DNA from: an uncultured Senegalimassilia sp.
GTDB taxonomy: Bacteria > Actinomycetota > Coriobacteriia > Coriobacteriales > Eggerthellaceae
NCBI RefSeq assembly: GCF_934636665.1
Contig: NZ_CAKUAT010000010.1
Coordinates: 32,016-96,015, forward strand
Direction: 5' to 3'
Length of the DNA: 64,000 nt
How positions within the stretch are numbered: position 1 is the first letter of the stretch; every line of letters begins with the position of its first letter. Made by a program: the position numbers and the translations under genes. Shown here one piece after another: positions 26,747-35,393 of this stretch. The notes under the pieces were generated by a model. It saw only the letters and a list, made by a program, of their open reading frames with translations. It had not been told where the DNA came from and searched no databases.

Positions 26747-26805
26747 GTTGACCCTTTCCCTAGCAGGCGTTGCGCGCCGAGCGGACGGCGCTGCTAAACG
26801 CAAGA

Positions 26806-26841
26806 AAGCCTCTCTGCGCCGATGGCGCCGCAGAGAGGCTT
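26806..26841. terminator. hairpin between rpmF and plsX
   Basis: AAGCCTCTCTGCG and CGCAGAGAGGCTT form a perfect 13-bp stem with a ten-base loop, 29 bases past the rpmF stop and 60 bases before plsX. Possibly an attenuating terminator that lowers plsX expression relative to rpmF. Confidence 0.6.
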
Positions 26842-26869
26842 CAAGTTGCAATTGCACGCTGTGACGGCG

Positions 26870-27049
26870 TTACTCCGTCTCGATGACCTCGCGGTTCTTG
26901 TAGAAGCCGCAGTTCGGGCACACGCGGTGGGGAAGCTTAGCCTCGCCGCACTGCGGGCACACGGAACGGGAAGGGGCTGCGATCTTGTCGTTGGTGCTAC
27001 GACGTGCATGAGTGCGGGCGCGGCCCATTTTTTGCTTAGGTACTGCCAT
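26870..27049 (-). CDS. rpmF: 50S ribosomal protein L32
   Basis: A 59-residue ribosomal protein, starting MAVPKQKMGRARTHARRS as in L32. It keeps the zinc-ribbon cysteines: Cys31 and Cys34 in CPQCG, Cys44 and Cys47 in CPNCG. It is therefore the zinc-binding (C+) form. AAGGAGATAG lies before the ATG at 27049. It follows the DUF177 gene, the usual partner. Confidence 0.96.
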   Translation of the reverse strand: MAVPKQKMGRARTHARRSTNDKIAAPSRSVCPQCGEAKLPHRVCPNCGFYKNREVIETE

Positions 27050-27202
27050 GATCTATCTCCTTGCTTTATGTCGGGCGCGCGTGGCGCTCGCTCGTTCGCT
27101 TGGTAAACACGCGAAGCGATATACTACCAAAGTGTTCCTGCGCATGCAAGTGCCTGTTCGCCAAGCACACACAAACCCATGCAGGTTCCATAATCCGGGC
27201 AG

Positions 27203-27763
27203 CTACTCGCCTAGATCAAGGTCCTTCAGAGCGGCGAAGGGGCTGACGCGGCCGTCGGACATACGCGGCAGACCGTCGTCGGGCTGAGCGGAGCATGCGC
27301 ACGGCCCCTCGTTGAGGTTGGCGCCGCACTGCGCGCACAAGCCGGCGCAGTCCTCTCGGCACAGGGGCACGAGCGGTGCCTCCACCAGAAGCGCAGCGAT
27401 GATGAGCGGCTCCAGGTCGAGGATCTTGTCGGCGCCGAGCACCTCGAACTCGTCGTCGTCCATGTCCTCGGGAGCCGGACCGTCCTCGGAGAGCAGGAAG
27501 TAGCCTTCCACTTCCCCGTTGAGGTCCACCTGGAAGTCATCCAGGCAGCGCGCGCACGCGACCGTTGCCGTGCCGCGGGCGGTGCCCATGACCAGAAGCG
27601 CGTCGCCGGTGTTGGTAACGGTGACGTTCCAGTCCACGGGCTGCGAGAACGTATAGGTATCGGGGCCCGCCTCAAGCGCCCCCAAGGCAAGTTGCCCTGC
27701 AAAAGAGGAGCTCTCCGTGGTAACGAAGAGCTCCGGCGGGACCTCGAACTTCACGGCGTCCAT
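27203..27763 (-). CDS. DUF177 / YceD-family protein
   Basis: A 186-residue protein of the DUF177 family, implicated in other organisms in 23S rRNA accumulation or metal-related ribosome assembly. The core CARCLDDFQVDLNGEVEGYF motif and the C-terminal cysteine cluster CREDCAGLCAQCG-NLNEG-CAC (Cys-rich) are clear. It overlaps the stop codon of the upstream coiled-coil gene as TAATG and lies upstream of rpmF, as in most bacteria. Confidence 0.88.
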   Translation of the reverse strand: MDAVKFEVPPELFVTTESSSFAGQLALGALEAGPDTYTFSQPVDWNVTVTNTGDALLVMGTARGTATVACARCLDDFQVDLNGEVEGYFLLSEDGPAPEDMDDDEFEVLGADKILDLEPLIIAALLVEAPLVPLCREDCAGLCAQCGANLNEGPCACSAQPDDGLPRMSDGRVSPFAALKDLDLGE

Positions 27764-28239
27764 TATTGGCGACCCTGCGCCATGGCGTTGGCGTTGAGAC
27801 GGTCGCGGCAGCGGCGCACGTTGTTGAGCAGCGTATCGAGGCTTTGCTCGACGTGGCCGAACACCTCGTCGGCGTAATCTTCCGCACCGGCGCGCGTCTG
27901 GCGCTCAAGCTCGCGCGCATCGGCGACCAGCTGGTCGGCCTGCTGCTGGGAGATGCGCACGATCTCCTGCTCGGAGGCGATGGTCATCGCCTGGCTGCGC
28001 GCATCCTCGATCATGCGGTTGGCCTCGGCCTCGGCATCATCGAGCAGGCTTTGACGCTCGCGCACGATCTGGCGCGACTGCGAGAACTCGCTGGGGAACG
28101 TGTCGCGGATCTCGTCCATGATCTCGAAAGCTGCAGCGATATCCACCTGGCGCAGGTTGCCCTTGCCGAACACCGGCTTAGAGTCCTCAAGCAGAATCGA
28201 GAGCTCTTCCAAAAGCCCCAGAACCCCTGTTTCGTCCAT
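27763..28239 (-). CDS. coiled-coil protein of unknown function (DivIVA/AtpF-like)
   Basis: A 158-residue, mostly helical acidic protein. Residues 40-150 form a long predicted coiled coil (SRQIVRERQSLLDDAEAEAN, RMIEDARSQAMTIASEQEIV, RELERQTRAGAEDYADEVF), resembling DivIVA C-terminal or ATP synthase b/delta-type helices. No signal peptide or membrane helix. Translationally coupled to DUF177 (TAATG). Comparable genes are found at this place in other Coriobacteriia as far as I recall, but I know no function. Confidence 0.75.
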   Translation of the reverse strand: MDETGVLGLLEELSILLEDSKPVFGKGNLRQVDIAAAFEIMDEIRDTFPSEFSQSRQIVRERQSLLDDAEAEANRMIEDARSQAMTIASEQEIVRISQQQADQLVADARELERQTRAGAEDYADEVFGHVEQSLDTLLNNVRRCRDRLNANAMAQGRQ

Positions 28240-28371
28240 GATGATCCTTCCACCCAGGCTTGCTGCGTTTGAAAACTGCGTTTAGGCACACGGGCATAAG
28301 GCCACGCATGCAGATAAGCATGATAGCATGCCGCCCGCCGCTTGCGCCTGAAGAACAAAGCATGCACATAC

Positions 28372-28405
28372 GATGCGCCCCGCCCAAGCACGGGCGGGGC
28401 GCATC
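28372..28405 (-). terminator. strong hairpin downstream of coaD
   Basis: GATGCGCCCCGCCC (28372-28385) and GGGCGGGGCGCATC (28392-28405) form a perfect 14-bp stem with a six-base loop. On the minus strand the following bases are T-rich (TGCTTTGTTCTT). It ends the recG-rsmD-coaD unit. Confidence 0.65.
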
Positions 28406-28505
28406 CAACCTGCGCAAGCGCGCGACGCCGGCAAGCGCATCGTCCGTCCGAATTCAGACGGGCAGCAACGGCCCTACGCAGGACGGCACCACGGCAGATC
28501 TTCGC

Positions 28506-28527
28506 CCGCCGGCGAACGAGCCGGCGG
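28506..28527. repeat. small GC-rich hairpin right after coaD
   Basis: CCGCCGGC and GCCGGCGG form an 8-bp stem with a six-base loop, 12 bases after the coaD stop codon, upstream of the larger terminator hairpin. The rest of the 28,240-28,538 interval holds no gene that I can see. Confidence 0.4.
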
Positions 28528-28538
28528 AGGCATCCACT

Positions 28539-29024
28539 CTATTGCAGGTTCGCGTACTTCTTCTTAAGCGCCTCGTAGACGCACGGGGGCACGAACTGCT
28601 GGATATCCCCGCCCATCTTCGAGATCTCGCGCACGATGGAGCTGGACAGGTACATGTACTGCGGCGGGGACATGATGAACAGCGTCTCGAGCTGCGGGGA
28701 AAGCTGGTAGTTCATGGCCGTCATCTGGAACTCGTACTCGAAGTCGGTGATGGCTCGCAGGCCCTTGACCACCACGGTGGCGTCAAGCTCCTTGGCGAAA
28801 TCGACGAGCAGGCCCTTGAAGGGCTCCACGCGAACGTTGGGCAAATGCGCGGTAGCCTGACGGACCAGCTCGACGCGCTCCTCGAGCGTGAACAAAGGGC
28901 CTTTCTTTTGGGAATCGGCGACGGCGACCACCACCTCGTCCACCAGTTGGGAGGCGCGGGCGATGACGTCGAGATGCCCCGAGGTGATGGGGTCGAACGT
29001 GCCGGGGGTCAATGCGCGTTTCAT
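28539..29024 (-). CDS. coaD: phosphopantetheine adenylyltransferase
   Basis: A 161-residue enzyme catalysing the fourth step of coenzyme A synthesis. The nucleotidyltransferase motif TPGTFDPITSGHLDVI (T/HxGH) opens the protein; the ISSSxxR-type motif is present as YLSSSIVREISKMGGD. Length is normal. ATG 29024 has AGAAGGAG upstream, and the gene lies 14 bases after rsmD, its usual partner. Confidence 0.96.
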   Translation of the reverse strand: MKRALTPGTFDPITSGHLDVIARASQLVDEVVVAVADSQKKGPLFTLEERVELVRQATAHLPNVRVEPFKGLLVDFAKELDATVVVKGLRAITDFEYEFQMTAMNYQLSPQLETLFIMSPPQYMYLSSSIVREISKMGGDIQQFVPPCVYEALKKKYANLQ

Positions 29025-29038
29025 GACGCTGCTCCTTC

Positions 29039-29638
29039 TTAGTCGTTATCGAACGCGGCGCGCTCGCCGGCGCGCAGCACGTCCACGGTAGTATCGCCGT
29101 ACTTCTTGCGGGATGCAAGCTCGAAGCCCAGCTCGGCGGCGGCCAGAGCGGCGGCATCGTTGCCGGCAAGCGAATGCTCGTAGACCACGATGGCGTCGGG
29201 GGCGGCCACACCGCGCTCCACCAAACCCGCCGCCATGCCCAGCACCGCCATGGCGTCGTAGGCATAGGGCGGATCCAGGAAAATCAAGTCGAACGGCGGT
29301 CGCGCGAACTGCGGGGCGCGCTCGATGACGTCGGCGCGCGTGACGGTGGCGCGAGCCGGCTCGAGCCCCAGGTTCGCCACGTTCTTCTGCACGACCTTCG
29401 CCGCCTCGGGGGCGCACTCGTAGAACACCGCGCGGGCTGCGCCGCGCGACAGGGCCTCCAGGCCGAGCGCGCCCGAACCGGCGAACGCGTCGAGCACCAC
29501 GGCGTCCTCGAAGCCGCCGCGCTGGCTGAACACGGCGCTCATGAGCGACTCGCGCACGCGGTCGGTAGTGGGACGAGTGCCGTCGCCCTTAGGTGCGGCC
29601 AACGTTCGACCGCGGAACTGACCTGCGATAATCCTCAT
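29039..29638 (-). CDS. rsmD: 16S rRNA (guanine966-N2)-methyltransferase
   Basis: A 199-residue SAM-dependent methyltransferase. MRIIAGQFRGRTLAAPKG, the RPTTDRVRESLMS block, SAM motif VVLDAFAGSGALGLEA and catalytic DLIFLDPPYAYDA are all as in RsmD. GAGGTAGG precedes ATG 29638. Located between recG and coaD, the common order. Confidence 0.95.
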   Translation of the reverse strand: MRIIAGQFRGRTLAAPKGDGTRPTTDRVRESLMSAVFSQRGGFEDAVVLDAFAGSGALGLEALSRGAARAVFYECAPEAAKVVQKNVANLGLEPARATVTRADVIERAPQFARPPFDLIFLDPPYAYDAMAVLGMAAGLVERGVAAPDAIVVYEHSLAGNDAAALAAAELGFELASRKKYGDTTVDVLRAGERAAFDND

Positions 29639-29694
29639 ATACCTACCTCTTTCTGGAACCGCGTCGTCACAGAACGCGGCTCGAAACGTATCGG

Positions 29695-31866
29695 TTATCT
29701 TGCGGGCGCCTGCTCGGGAAACGTGCGACGAAGCTCGAGCGCGAGCGCCTGATGATCGGGCTCGGCAAGCCCAGGGTCTGCCGCCATAATGGCGGCGGCA
29801 TCGGCGTGCGCGGCCTGGATGACCCGCTCGTCGCGCACGATGTTGACGAGCTTCAACGCGCTCGCTCCGCTTTGCCGGTTGCCCAGGATGTCGCCCTCGC
29901 GCCGCAGCGACAAGTCGTACTTCGCCAGCTCGAAGCCGTCATCGGTGCGCTCCATGGCGGCAAGGCGCGCCAGGGACTGCTCGGATTTCGAAGTGGAGAC
30001 CAAAAACACCTGCGCCGGCTTCTCGCCGCGGCCCACGCGTCCGCGCAGCTGATGGAGCTGCGAGAGCCCGAAACGGTCGGCGTCCATGACGATCATGACC
30101 GTGGCGTTGGGCACGTCCACGCCCACCTCGATGACGGTGGTGGCCACGAGCACTTGGGTTTCGTTGTCGCGGAACCGGCCCATGACGGCGTCCTTGTCGG
30201 CGGGCTTCATGCGCCCGTGCAGCAACTCCACGTGCCAATCGGCGAACACCGTCTGCTGCAGATAGGACGCTTCCTTGGTTGCGGCCGTGACGTTATCGCC
30301 TGCGAAATCGGCGTCCGATTCGATGCTGATGGACGCGAACTCGTAGGCTTCCTCGTCGGTTTCCCTGCCCCGACCGCCGGCCCGTTTATCGCGCGCTTCG
30401 GAATCCTGCCCGATGAGCGGGCAGACCACGTACACCTGCTCGCCGCGGGAAAGCGCCTCGCGCGCCGCATCGTATGCCCTGCCCTGATCGGCCTTCGATA
30501 CGACATGCGTGGTGCGACGGGCCGAGTCGTTGGGACGGTGCTTGATGTAGGACAGCGTCATATCGCCGAACACCGCCAGCGCGAGCGTGCGGGGGATGGG
30601 CGTAGCGGTCAGGTAGAGCGCATCGGGGGCTTGCCCTTTGGAAAGGAGCGCCGCACGCTGTTCCACGCCGAAACGCTGCTGCTCGTCGATGACCGCGAGC
30701 GTGAGGCGCTTGAAGCGCACATCGGGCTCAAGCAGGGCATGCGTGCCGATGAGCACGCAGATGCCGCCGTCGGCCGCGCCTTCAAGCAGACGGGCGCGCT
30801 CGTCATCTGGCGTGGAACCCGTGAGCAGGCCCCAGGTGACGCCCACTTCGTCGAACCACTTCCCCAGCGATGCGGCATGCTGGCGCGCGAGCACCTCGGT
30901 GGGCGCCATGAGCGCCGCCTGGGTGCCCGTGTCGGCCACTGCGGCAAGGGCGAAGGCCGCGACGGCGGTTTTGCCCGTGCCCACGTCGCCGAGCAGCATA
31001 TGGTTGGCCGCCTCGGGCGCCGCCATGCACGCAAGGATATCGGCGCGGGCCTGCTGCTGTTCTTCGGTGAGGGTGAACGGCATGACGCAGTCGAGCGCCG
31101 CCGCGCACGGGCCGTCCACCACATGCGCCGTCGGCTGCGCGTCGGCGCTACGCTGCGCGGCCTGCGACATGAGCGCGAGCTCGAGCAGCAGCAGTTCCTC
31201 GTACACCAAGCGGCGGCGCGCTTCGGCGGCCTCCTCCATGGTATGCGGGAAATGGATGCACGACAGCGCGGCGCCGCGGGCCATGAGCCGATACCGCACG
31301 CGCAGATCGAGCGGCAGCGGATCGTAGCAGCCCTGCACGGCATCGAGCGCGTTTCCCACCAAACGGCGCATCCACGCAGCCGAGATCTTCTCGCATGCCG
31401 GATGCACGGGGATGATCATGCCCTCGGCCATCTGGCCATCGCCGAGCTGCTCGATGTAGGGGTTCACCATGCGCTTGAAGCCGTAGTCGAACTCCACCTT
31501 GCCGGCAACGGCGATGCCCATACCGGGTTTGAGCTGATCTTTCAACCAAGGCTGGCGAAAGCAGGTAACCATGAGCACGCCGGTTGCGTCCACCACCGAG
31601 ATTTCGACCAACGTAAGGTTGGGGCGCGGGCGCTTGAGCTTGACCTCGTGGACGGTGCCCTGGATAGTGCACGACCCGCCGATGCGCGCGCCGGCGACGG
31701 TCTCGCGCTTCGACAGGTCTATGTAGCGTCGGGGAAAGTGCGTGAGCAGGTCGCGGACCGTGCGCACCCCCAAACCCGCAAGCGCCTGCGCGCGAGCCGG
31801 GCTGACCAGCTTCACGCGCGACGCAGGTTCATCTAAGGCTAATGTTGCTGCGAGCCTATCGGCCAC
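29695..31866 (-). CDS. recG: ATP-dependent DNA helicase RecG
   Basis: A 723-residue branch-migrating helicase that remodels stalled replication forks and Holliday junctions. The N-terminal wedge (OB-fold, about 60-160: GGSCTIQGTVHEVKLKRP) precedes the helicase domains with Walker A LLGDVGTGKTAVAAF, the DEQQRFG box, and RGRVGRGEKPAQVFLVS. It starts at GTG 31866, seven bases past the fakA-like stop. Compared with common RecG lengths (about 680-700) it has a slightly enlarged linker near residues 480-510. Confidence 0.95.
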   Translation of the reverse strand: MADRLAATLALDEPASRVKLVSPARAQALAGLGVRTVRDLLTHFPRRYIDLSKRETVAGARIGGSCTIQGTVHEVKLKRPRPNLTLVEISVVDATGVLMVTCFRQPWLKDQLKPGMGIAVAGKVEFDYGFKRMVNPYIEQLGDGQMAEGMIIPVHPACEKISAAWMRRLVGNALDAVQGCYDPLPLDLRVRYRLMARGAALSCIHFPHTMEEAAEARRRLVYEELLLLELALMSQAAQRSADAQPTAHVVDGPCAAALDCVMPFTLTEEQQQARADILACMAAPEAANHMLLGDVGTGKTAVAAFALAAVADTGTQAALMAPTEVLARQHAASLGKWFDEVGVTWGLLTGSTPDDERARLLEGAADGGICVLIGTHALLEPDVRFKRLTLAVIDEQQRFGVEQRAALLSKGQAPDALYLTATPIPRTLALAVFGDMTLSYIKHRPNDSARRTTHVVSKADQGRAYDAAREALSRGEQVYVVCPLIGQDSEARDKRAGGRGRETDEEAYEFASISIESDADFAGDNVTAATKEASYLQQTVFADWHVELLHGRMKPADKDAVMGRFRDNETQVLVATTVIEVGVDVPNATVMIVMDADRFGLSQLHQLRGRVGRGEKPAQVFLVSTSKSEQSLARLAAMERTDDGFELAKYDLSLRREGDILGNRQSGASALKLVNIVRDERVIQAAHADAAAIMAADPGLAEPDHQALALELRRTFPEQAPAR

Positions 31867-31875
31867 GTTGCCGCC

Positions 31876-33507
31876 CTACTCCACGGAGAAGACGATGGGG
31901 TACAGGGGCTGATCACCGCGGTGCGCGTCGATCTCCAGGTCCTCGTAGGCTTGCTCGATGCGCTCCTGCAGCGCCTGGAAGTCCTCGTCGGAGAGGTCCT
32001 CGCCGGCGAGCAGCGTGCAAGTGTCGCAATCGTCGGCCTCCATGTGCTCGAGCAGGCCCATGACGACGTCGGAAACGCTGTGGCCCACGGCATGGATGGC
32101 GCCGTCGGCGATGCCGATGACGTCGCCGTCGGCGATGGCGTTGCCTTCGGCGTCCTTGGAATCCTTGATGGCGGTGGTGACCTCGCCGGTCTTGACGTCG
32201 GCGAACGCCTCGGTCATGGCCTCGACGTTGTCCTCGAGCGACGCCTCGCCGTCCACGCCGAACATGGCTGCGAAGGCCTGCGGCACGGACTTGGTGGGCA
32301 CGACGCCCGCCGGGATGTCGGACAGCTCGCAGGCGGACTGGGCGGCCATGATGATGTTCTTGTTGTTCGGAAGGAAGATGATCGCGTCGGCGTTGACCTT
32401 GGCGGCGGCATCGAGCAGGTCCTTCGTGGAGGGATTCATGGTCTGACCGCCGGAAACGACGACGTCGACGCCGAGCGACTCCAAGATCTTGGCGTTGCCC
32501 TGGCCGGCGGCGACCGCCACGAACCCGAGCGGCTTGCGCTCGGCATGCTGCTCAGCCTCAAGCTTCTCGGTGCGCTCCTCGGACTGCAGCTTCATATTGT
32601 GGATGAACACCTCGGAGATCTGGCCGCGCTCCAGGAAGTACGCCAGAACCTTGTCGGGCGTGTTGGAATGCACGTGCACCTTGAACTTCGGGGCCTCGCC
32701 GACGCACAGTTCGCAGTCGCCCATGGTTGCCAGGAAGTCCAGCGCCTCGGCCTTGTCGAGCACGTCGGAATCCACCAGGAACTCGTTGCAGTAGGTGAAC
32801 TCGCTGCCCTCCCAGTCGTTGATCTGCTCGATCTCGACCTTCGGAGCGGCGTCGCGCGCAAAGGCCAGCTCGTCGACGAGCGGGCCTTCCTTGCCCGTGA
32901 GGGCGGCCACAAAGCCGTCGATGAGGATAGCGAGGCCGTAGCCGCCGGAGTCCACCACGCCGTTCTCCTTCAGCACGGGAAGCAGCTCGGGCGTGCGCTG
33001 CACGCTGGCATACGCCTGCTCGACGACGTGGGACAGCGCCTCATCGGCCGACATCTTCTTCTTGCGGGCATACTTGGCGGCGGCAGCGGAGTCCTTCAGC
33101 ACGGTGAGGATGGTGCCCTCGACGGGCTTGCGCACCGCGTGGAACGCCACGTCCTGGGCCTTGGCCAGGGCGGACTCGATGGACTCGGCGCTGACGGCGT
33201 CGAAGCCGTTGGAGCCTTCGCACAGGCCGCGCAGGATCTGCGAGGTGATGACGCCGGAGTTGCCGCGCGCGCCCATGAGCGCGCCGGTGGTGATGGCCTT
33301 GCGGATCTCGGCGGCGGAGGCCCCGATGGACAGCTTGGCCAGGCTTGCAACGACGGATTCCAGCGTCAGCGACATGTTCGTGCCGGTGTCGCCATCGGGC
33401 ACGGGGAAGACGTTGAGGCGGTTGACCTCATCTTTGCGCGCGCTGAGGTTTTTGCTGGCGGCCGCGATGGCGTTGACCAGGTCGTTGCTGGTATAGGTAC
33501 TAGACAT
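31876..33507 (-). CDS. DAK2/DegV-associated kinase (FakA/YloV-like)
   Basis: A 543-residue protein with an N-terminal DhaL (DAK2) ATP-binding domain whose Asp ligands lie in NVFPVPDGDTGTNMSLTLES, followed by the middle and C-terminal domains of the YloV/FakA family (SGGQTMNPSTKDLLDAA, IIFLPNNKNIIMAAQSA). FakA phosphorylates fatty acids bound to FakB (DegV) proteins. No FakB gene is in the window, so substrate use is inferred. It lies between an Asp23/Gls24 gene and recG, a conserved order. Confidence 0.9.
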   Translation of the reverse strand: MSSTYTSNDLVNAIAAASKNLSARKDEVNRLNVFPVPDGDTGTNMSLTLESVVASLAKLSIGASAAEIRKAITTGALMGARGNSGVITSQILRGLCEGSNGFDAVSAESIESALAKAQDVAFHAVRKPVEGTILTVLKDSAAAAKYARKKKMSADEALSHVVEQAYASVQRTPELLPVLKENGVVDSGGYGLAILIDGFVAALTGKEGPLVDELAFARDAAPKVEIEQINDWEGSEFTYCNEFLVDSDVLDKAEALDFLATMGDCELCVGEAPKFKVHVHSNTPDKVLAYFLERGQISEVFIHNMKLQSEERTEKLEAEQHAERKPLGFVAVAAGQGNAKILESLGVDVVVSGGQTMNPSTKDLLDAAAKVNADAIIFLPNNKNIIMAAQSACELSDIPAGVVPTKSVPQAFAAMFGVDGEASLEDNVEAMTEAFADVKTGEVTTAIKDSKDAEGNAIADGDVIGIADGAIHAVGHSVSDVVMGLLEHMEADDCDTCTLLAGEDLSDEDFQALQERIEQAYEDLEIDAHRGDQPLYPIVFSVE

Positions 33508-33557
33508 TGATGGGATTCTCCTTCATTGGGGCAGGCGGCAAGACGCTTGGGCGCGCG

Positions 33558-33905
33558 CTACTTGCGGACCTTCACGCCCTGCACATGCACTTCAACCCCG
33601 TCCAGCGGGACGCGCGCATACTCCTTCAAGACGAACGTGACCTGGTCGACCAGGTTCTGGGACACCGTGTTGATATTGGTGCCGTACTCGATGACGACGT
33701 ACAGCGCCACGTGCACGCCGGCATCGGTGGCGGTGACCGTCACGCCGCGGCGCAGGCGGCTGGCAGGCAGGATCTTGGCGATTCCGTCGGCAGCGGAAGG
33801 TGCGGCCATGCCGACGACGCCGTAGCACTCGAGCGCGGCGTTGCCGACCATGTCGGCCAGGACATCGTTGGCAACGTGGAGGTTGCCGGGAATGGTATCG
33901 TTCAT
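33558..33905 (-). CDS. Asp23/Gls24 family envelope stress protein
   Basis: A 115-residue DUF322/Asp23 protein. ANDVLADMVGNAALECYGVV, SRLRRGVTVTATDAGVHVAL and VIEYGTNINTVSQNLVDQV follow the family pattern. The role is uncertain; relatives are linked to cell-envelope stress and lipid metabolism. ATG 33905 has AGAAAGGA upstream. The frame is open much further upstream (to 34304), across the rpmB promoter and gene, and that part is not coding. First gene of the long minus-strand block. Confidence 0.88.
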   Translation of the reverse strand: MNDTIPGNLHVANDVLADMVGNAALECYGVVGMAAPSAADGIAKILPASRLRRGVTVTATDAGVHVALYVVIEYGTNINTVSQNLVDQVTFVLKEYARVPLDGVEVHVQGVKVRK

Positions 33906-34022
33906 GGCGTTCCTTTCTGGCTCGCATATGCGGGCTCGAAACTTCTGCTGGCAGTATAGCGCATGCAATTGTGCAGACGGTATGCATGCATGGCGCATGC
34001 AAGGCATAAACACGAAATAATC

Positions 34023-34052
34023 TTGTGATGCTGTAAGTACGTGTGGTATAGT
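34023..34052 (+). promoter_or_regulatory. sigma-70-type promoter of rpmB
   Basis: TTGTGA (34023-34028) and TATAGT (34047-34052) are spaced by 18 bases, about 70 bases upstream of the rpmB start. Good match to a housekeeping promoter in the right orientation. Confidence 0.6.
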
Positions 34053-34122
34053 TGGAGGGCTTTTTGTGCAAGAGCGGCGTTCGCGCCGATACATGCAACC
34101 TAGGTACATGGAGTGATGAATA

Positions 34123-34314
34123 ATGTCTAAAGTTTGCGAAATCTGCGGTAAGGGCCCCGTTGCCGGTCGTAACGTCAGCCATTCCCACCGCGTGACGAAC
34201 CGTTGGTTCCGTCCCAACATCCAGAAGGTCACCATCAAGGACGCCAAGGGCCATGTCCGCAAGGCCAACGTCTGCACCAAGTGCATGAAGGCCGGCAAGG
34301 TCACCCGCGCGTAA
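34123..34314 (+). CDS. rpmB: 50S ribosomal protein L28
   Basis: A 63-residue protein: MSKVCEICGKGPVAGRNVSH, then NRWFRPNIQKV and NVCTKCMKAGKV. Two CxxC pairs (CEIC and CTKC) mark the zinc-binding form, matching the zinc form of L32 in this window. Divergent from the asp23-fakA-recG unit, as in many Gram-positive bacteria. Own promoter and a strong terminator at 34346-34376. Confidence 0.97.
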   Translation: MSKVCEICGKGPVAGRNVSHSHRVTNRWFRPNIQKVTIKDAKGHVRKANVCTKCMKAGKVTRA

Positions 34315-34345
34315 CACCTTCGCGGAACATCCCATACGGGAAAAC

Positions 34346-34376
34346 GAAGGCCCCCGCTCGCAGAGCGGGGGCCTTC
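34346..34376 (+). terminator. rpmB terminator
   Basis: GAAGGCCCCCGCTC and GAGCGGGGGCCTTC form a perfect 14-bp stem with loop GCA, 31 bases past the rpmB stop, followed by TTACGTT. Confidence 0.75.
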
Positions 34377-34530
34377 TTACGTTCGGGGAGCTTTACCGCC
34401 GGGTGGAACCCTGGCAACCAGAACCATATGCGAACCCGATTCCACGAGGGTTGCCTATACAGGGATTGAATCCCCTGCCTTGCGAGCGCCCGATCCGCAA
34501 ACGCTTACAGCTCCGCCCTGGCAATAGAAG

Positions 34531-34567
34531 GCGGCGGCCCCGCCCCAAACAGGGACGGGGCCGCCGC
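34531..34567 (-). terminator. terminator of the zinc-ribbon gene unit
   Basis: GCGGCGGCCCCG (34531-34542) and CGGGGCCGCCGC (34556-34567) pair perfectly with a 13-base loop, 36 bases beyond the stop at 34603. The preceding interval 34377-34530 holds no gene that I can recognise. Confidence 0.6.
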
Positions 34568-34602
34568 ACAAACCCGTAATCGATGGTAAGCGAAGCAGCA
34601 CC

Positions 34603-35328
34603 CTAATGCGCCTGCAAGATAAGCAGGCGGCCGCAGTTGGGGCACGTGGCCACGTTGCCCTGGGAGCGCATGTCGATGACGCGGGCGTGCTCGATGGGCG
34701 TGCGGCATGCGCCGCAACGCTCTTCCACAAGCAAGGCCAAAGGTACGCCGGCGGTGGCTGCGGCGGTCCGCTCGTAGAGCTTCATATCTTCGGCGGGCAC
34801 GCGTTGAGCCATAGCCTTGCGCTTGGCCTGCATGTCGGCGATGCGCTGCTTCAGCTCGCCGCCTTTTTGCGCGAACGCGGCGCCGGCGCTGTTCTCGATG
34901 CCCTCGAGCTGCTCTAGTGCCGCGGCGACCTGGGCGCGCACCGCCTTGATCTTCTCCAGCTCGGCATCGACGGCGCGCATATCCTCCTCGAGGACATCCC
35001 GGCGCTCCTGGACGCCCGTCAGCTCCTTGGTACGCGCATCGACGGTGCGGAAATCGCCTTGGGCCTGCTCGATCTCGTCCTGGATGCGGCGGGCCTTCTC
35101 GGCCAGGCCGTCATCCTCCTCAGTGATGCGCGCAAGCTTGTCCTCTGCCTTAGCTGCAAGCTTCTCCACCTGTTCCGCCTTGGCGGCGACAGCGCGCTTC
35201 TTTGCCATGGCATCGGCGATAGCCTTGCGCTCGGGCAGTTCCTGGAGCTGCTTCTCGGCGCGGATGATTTGCACATCGAGTTCCTGCATATGCAAAAACG
35301 CGGCCAAAACCTCGGAGTCGATCCTCAT
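34603..35328 (-). CDS. coiled-coil zinc-ribbon protein (DUF164/CT398-like)
   Basis: A 241-residue protein: residues 1-180 are a long helical hairpin (IIRAEKQLQELPERKAIADA, VEKLAAKAEDKLARITEEDD, VQERRDVLEEDMRAVDAELE), and the C terminus is a C4 zinc ribbon with CGAC and CPNC pairs. Members of this family are widespread, often beside a Nif3-like gene as here; CT398 in Chlamydia binds sigma-54 and secretion components, but the role in Actinobacteria is unknown. ATG 35328 (MRIDSEVLA) has AAAAGGA upstream. Confidence 0.85.
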   Translation of the reverse strand: MRIDSEVLAAFLHMQELDVQIIRAEKQLQELPERKAIADAMAKKRAVAAKAEQVEKLAAKAEDKLARITEEDDGLAEKARRIQDEIEQAQGDFRTVDARTKELTGVQERRDVLEEDMRAVDAELEKIKAVRAQVAAALEQLEGIENSAGAAFAQKGGELKQRIADMQAKRKAMAQRVPAEDMKLYERTAAATAGVPLALLVEERCGACRTPIEHARVIDMRSQGNVATCPNCGRLLILQAH

Positions 35329-35393
35329 GCGAATCCTTTTCGTTCGGGCGCCCCGCGTGCAGCCATACCGCGGCGCAGGGCGCGGTTTGCAAG

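Noticed and set aside
34430..34490. tRNA-like T-arm word (GGGATTGAATCCC)
   Set aside because: The loop would have eight bases, no matching acceptor or anticodon arm could be built, and no CCA is present.
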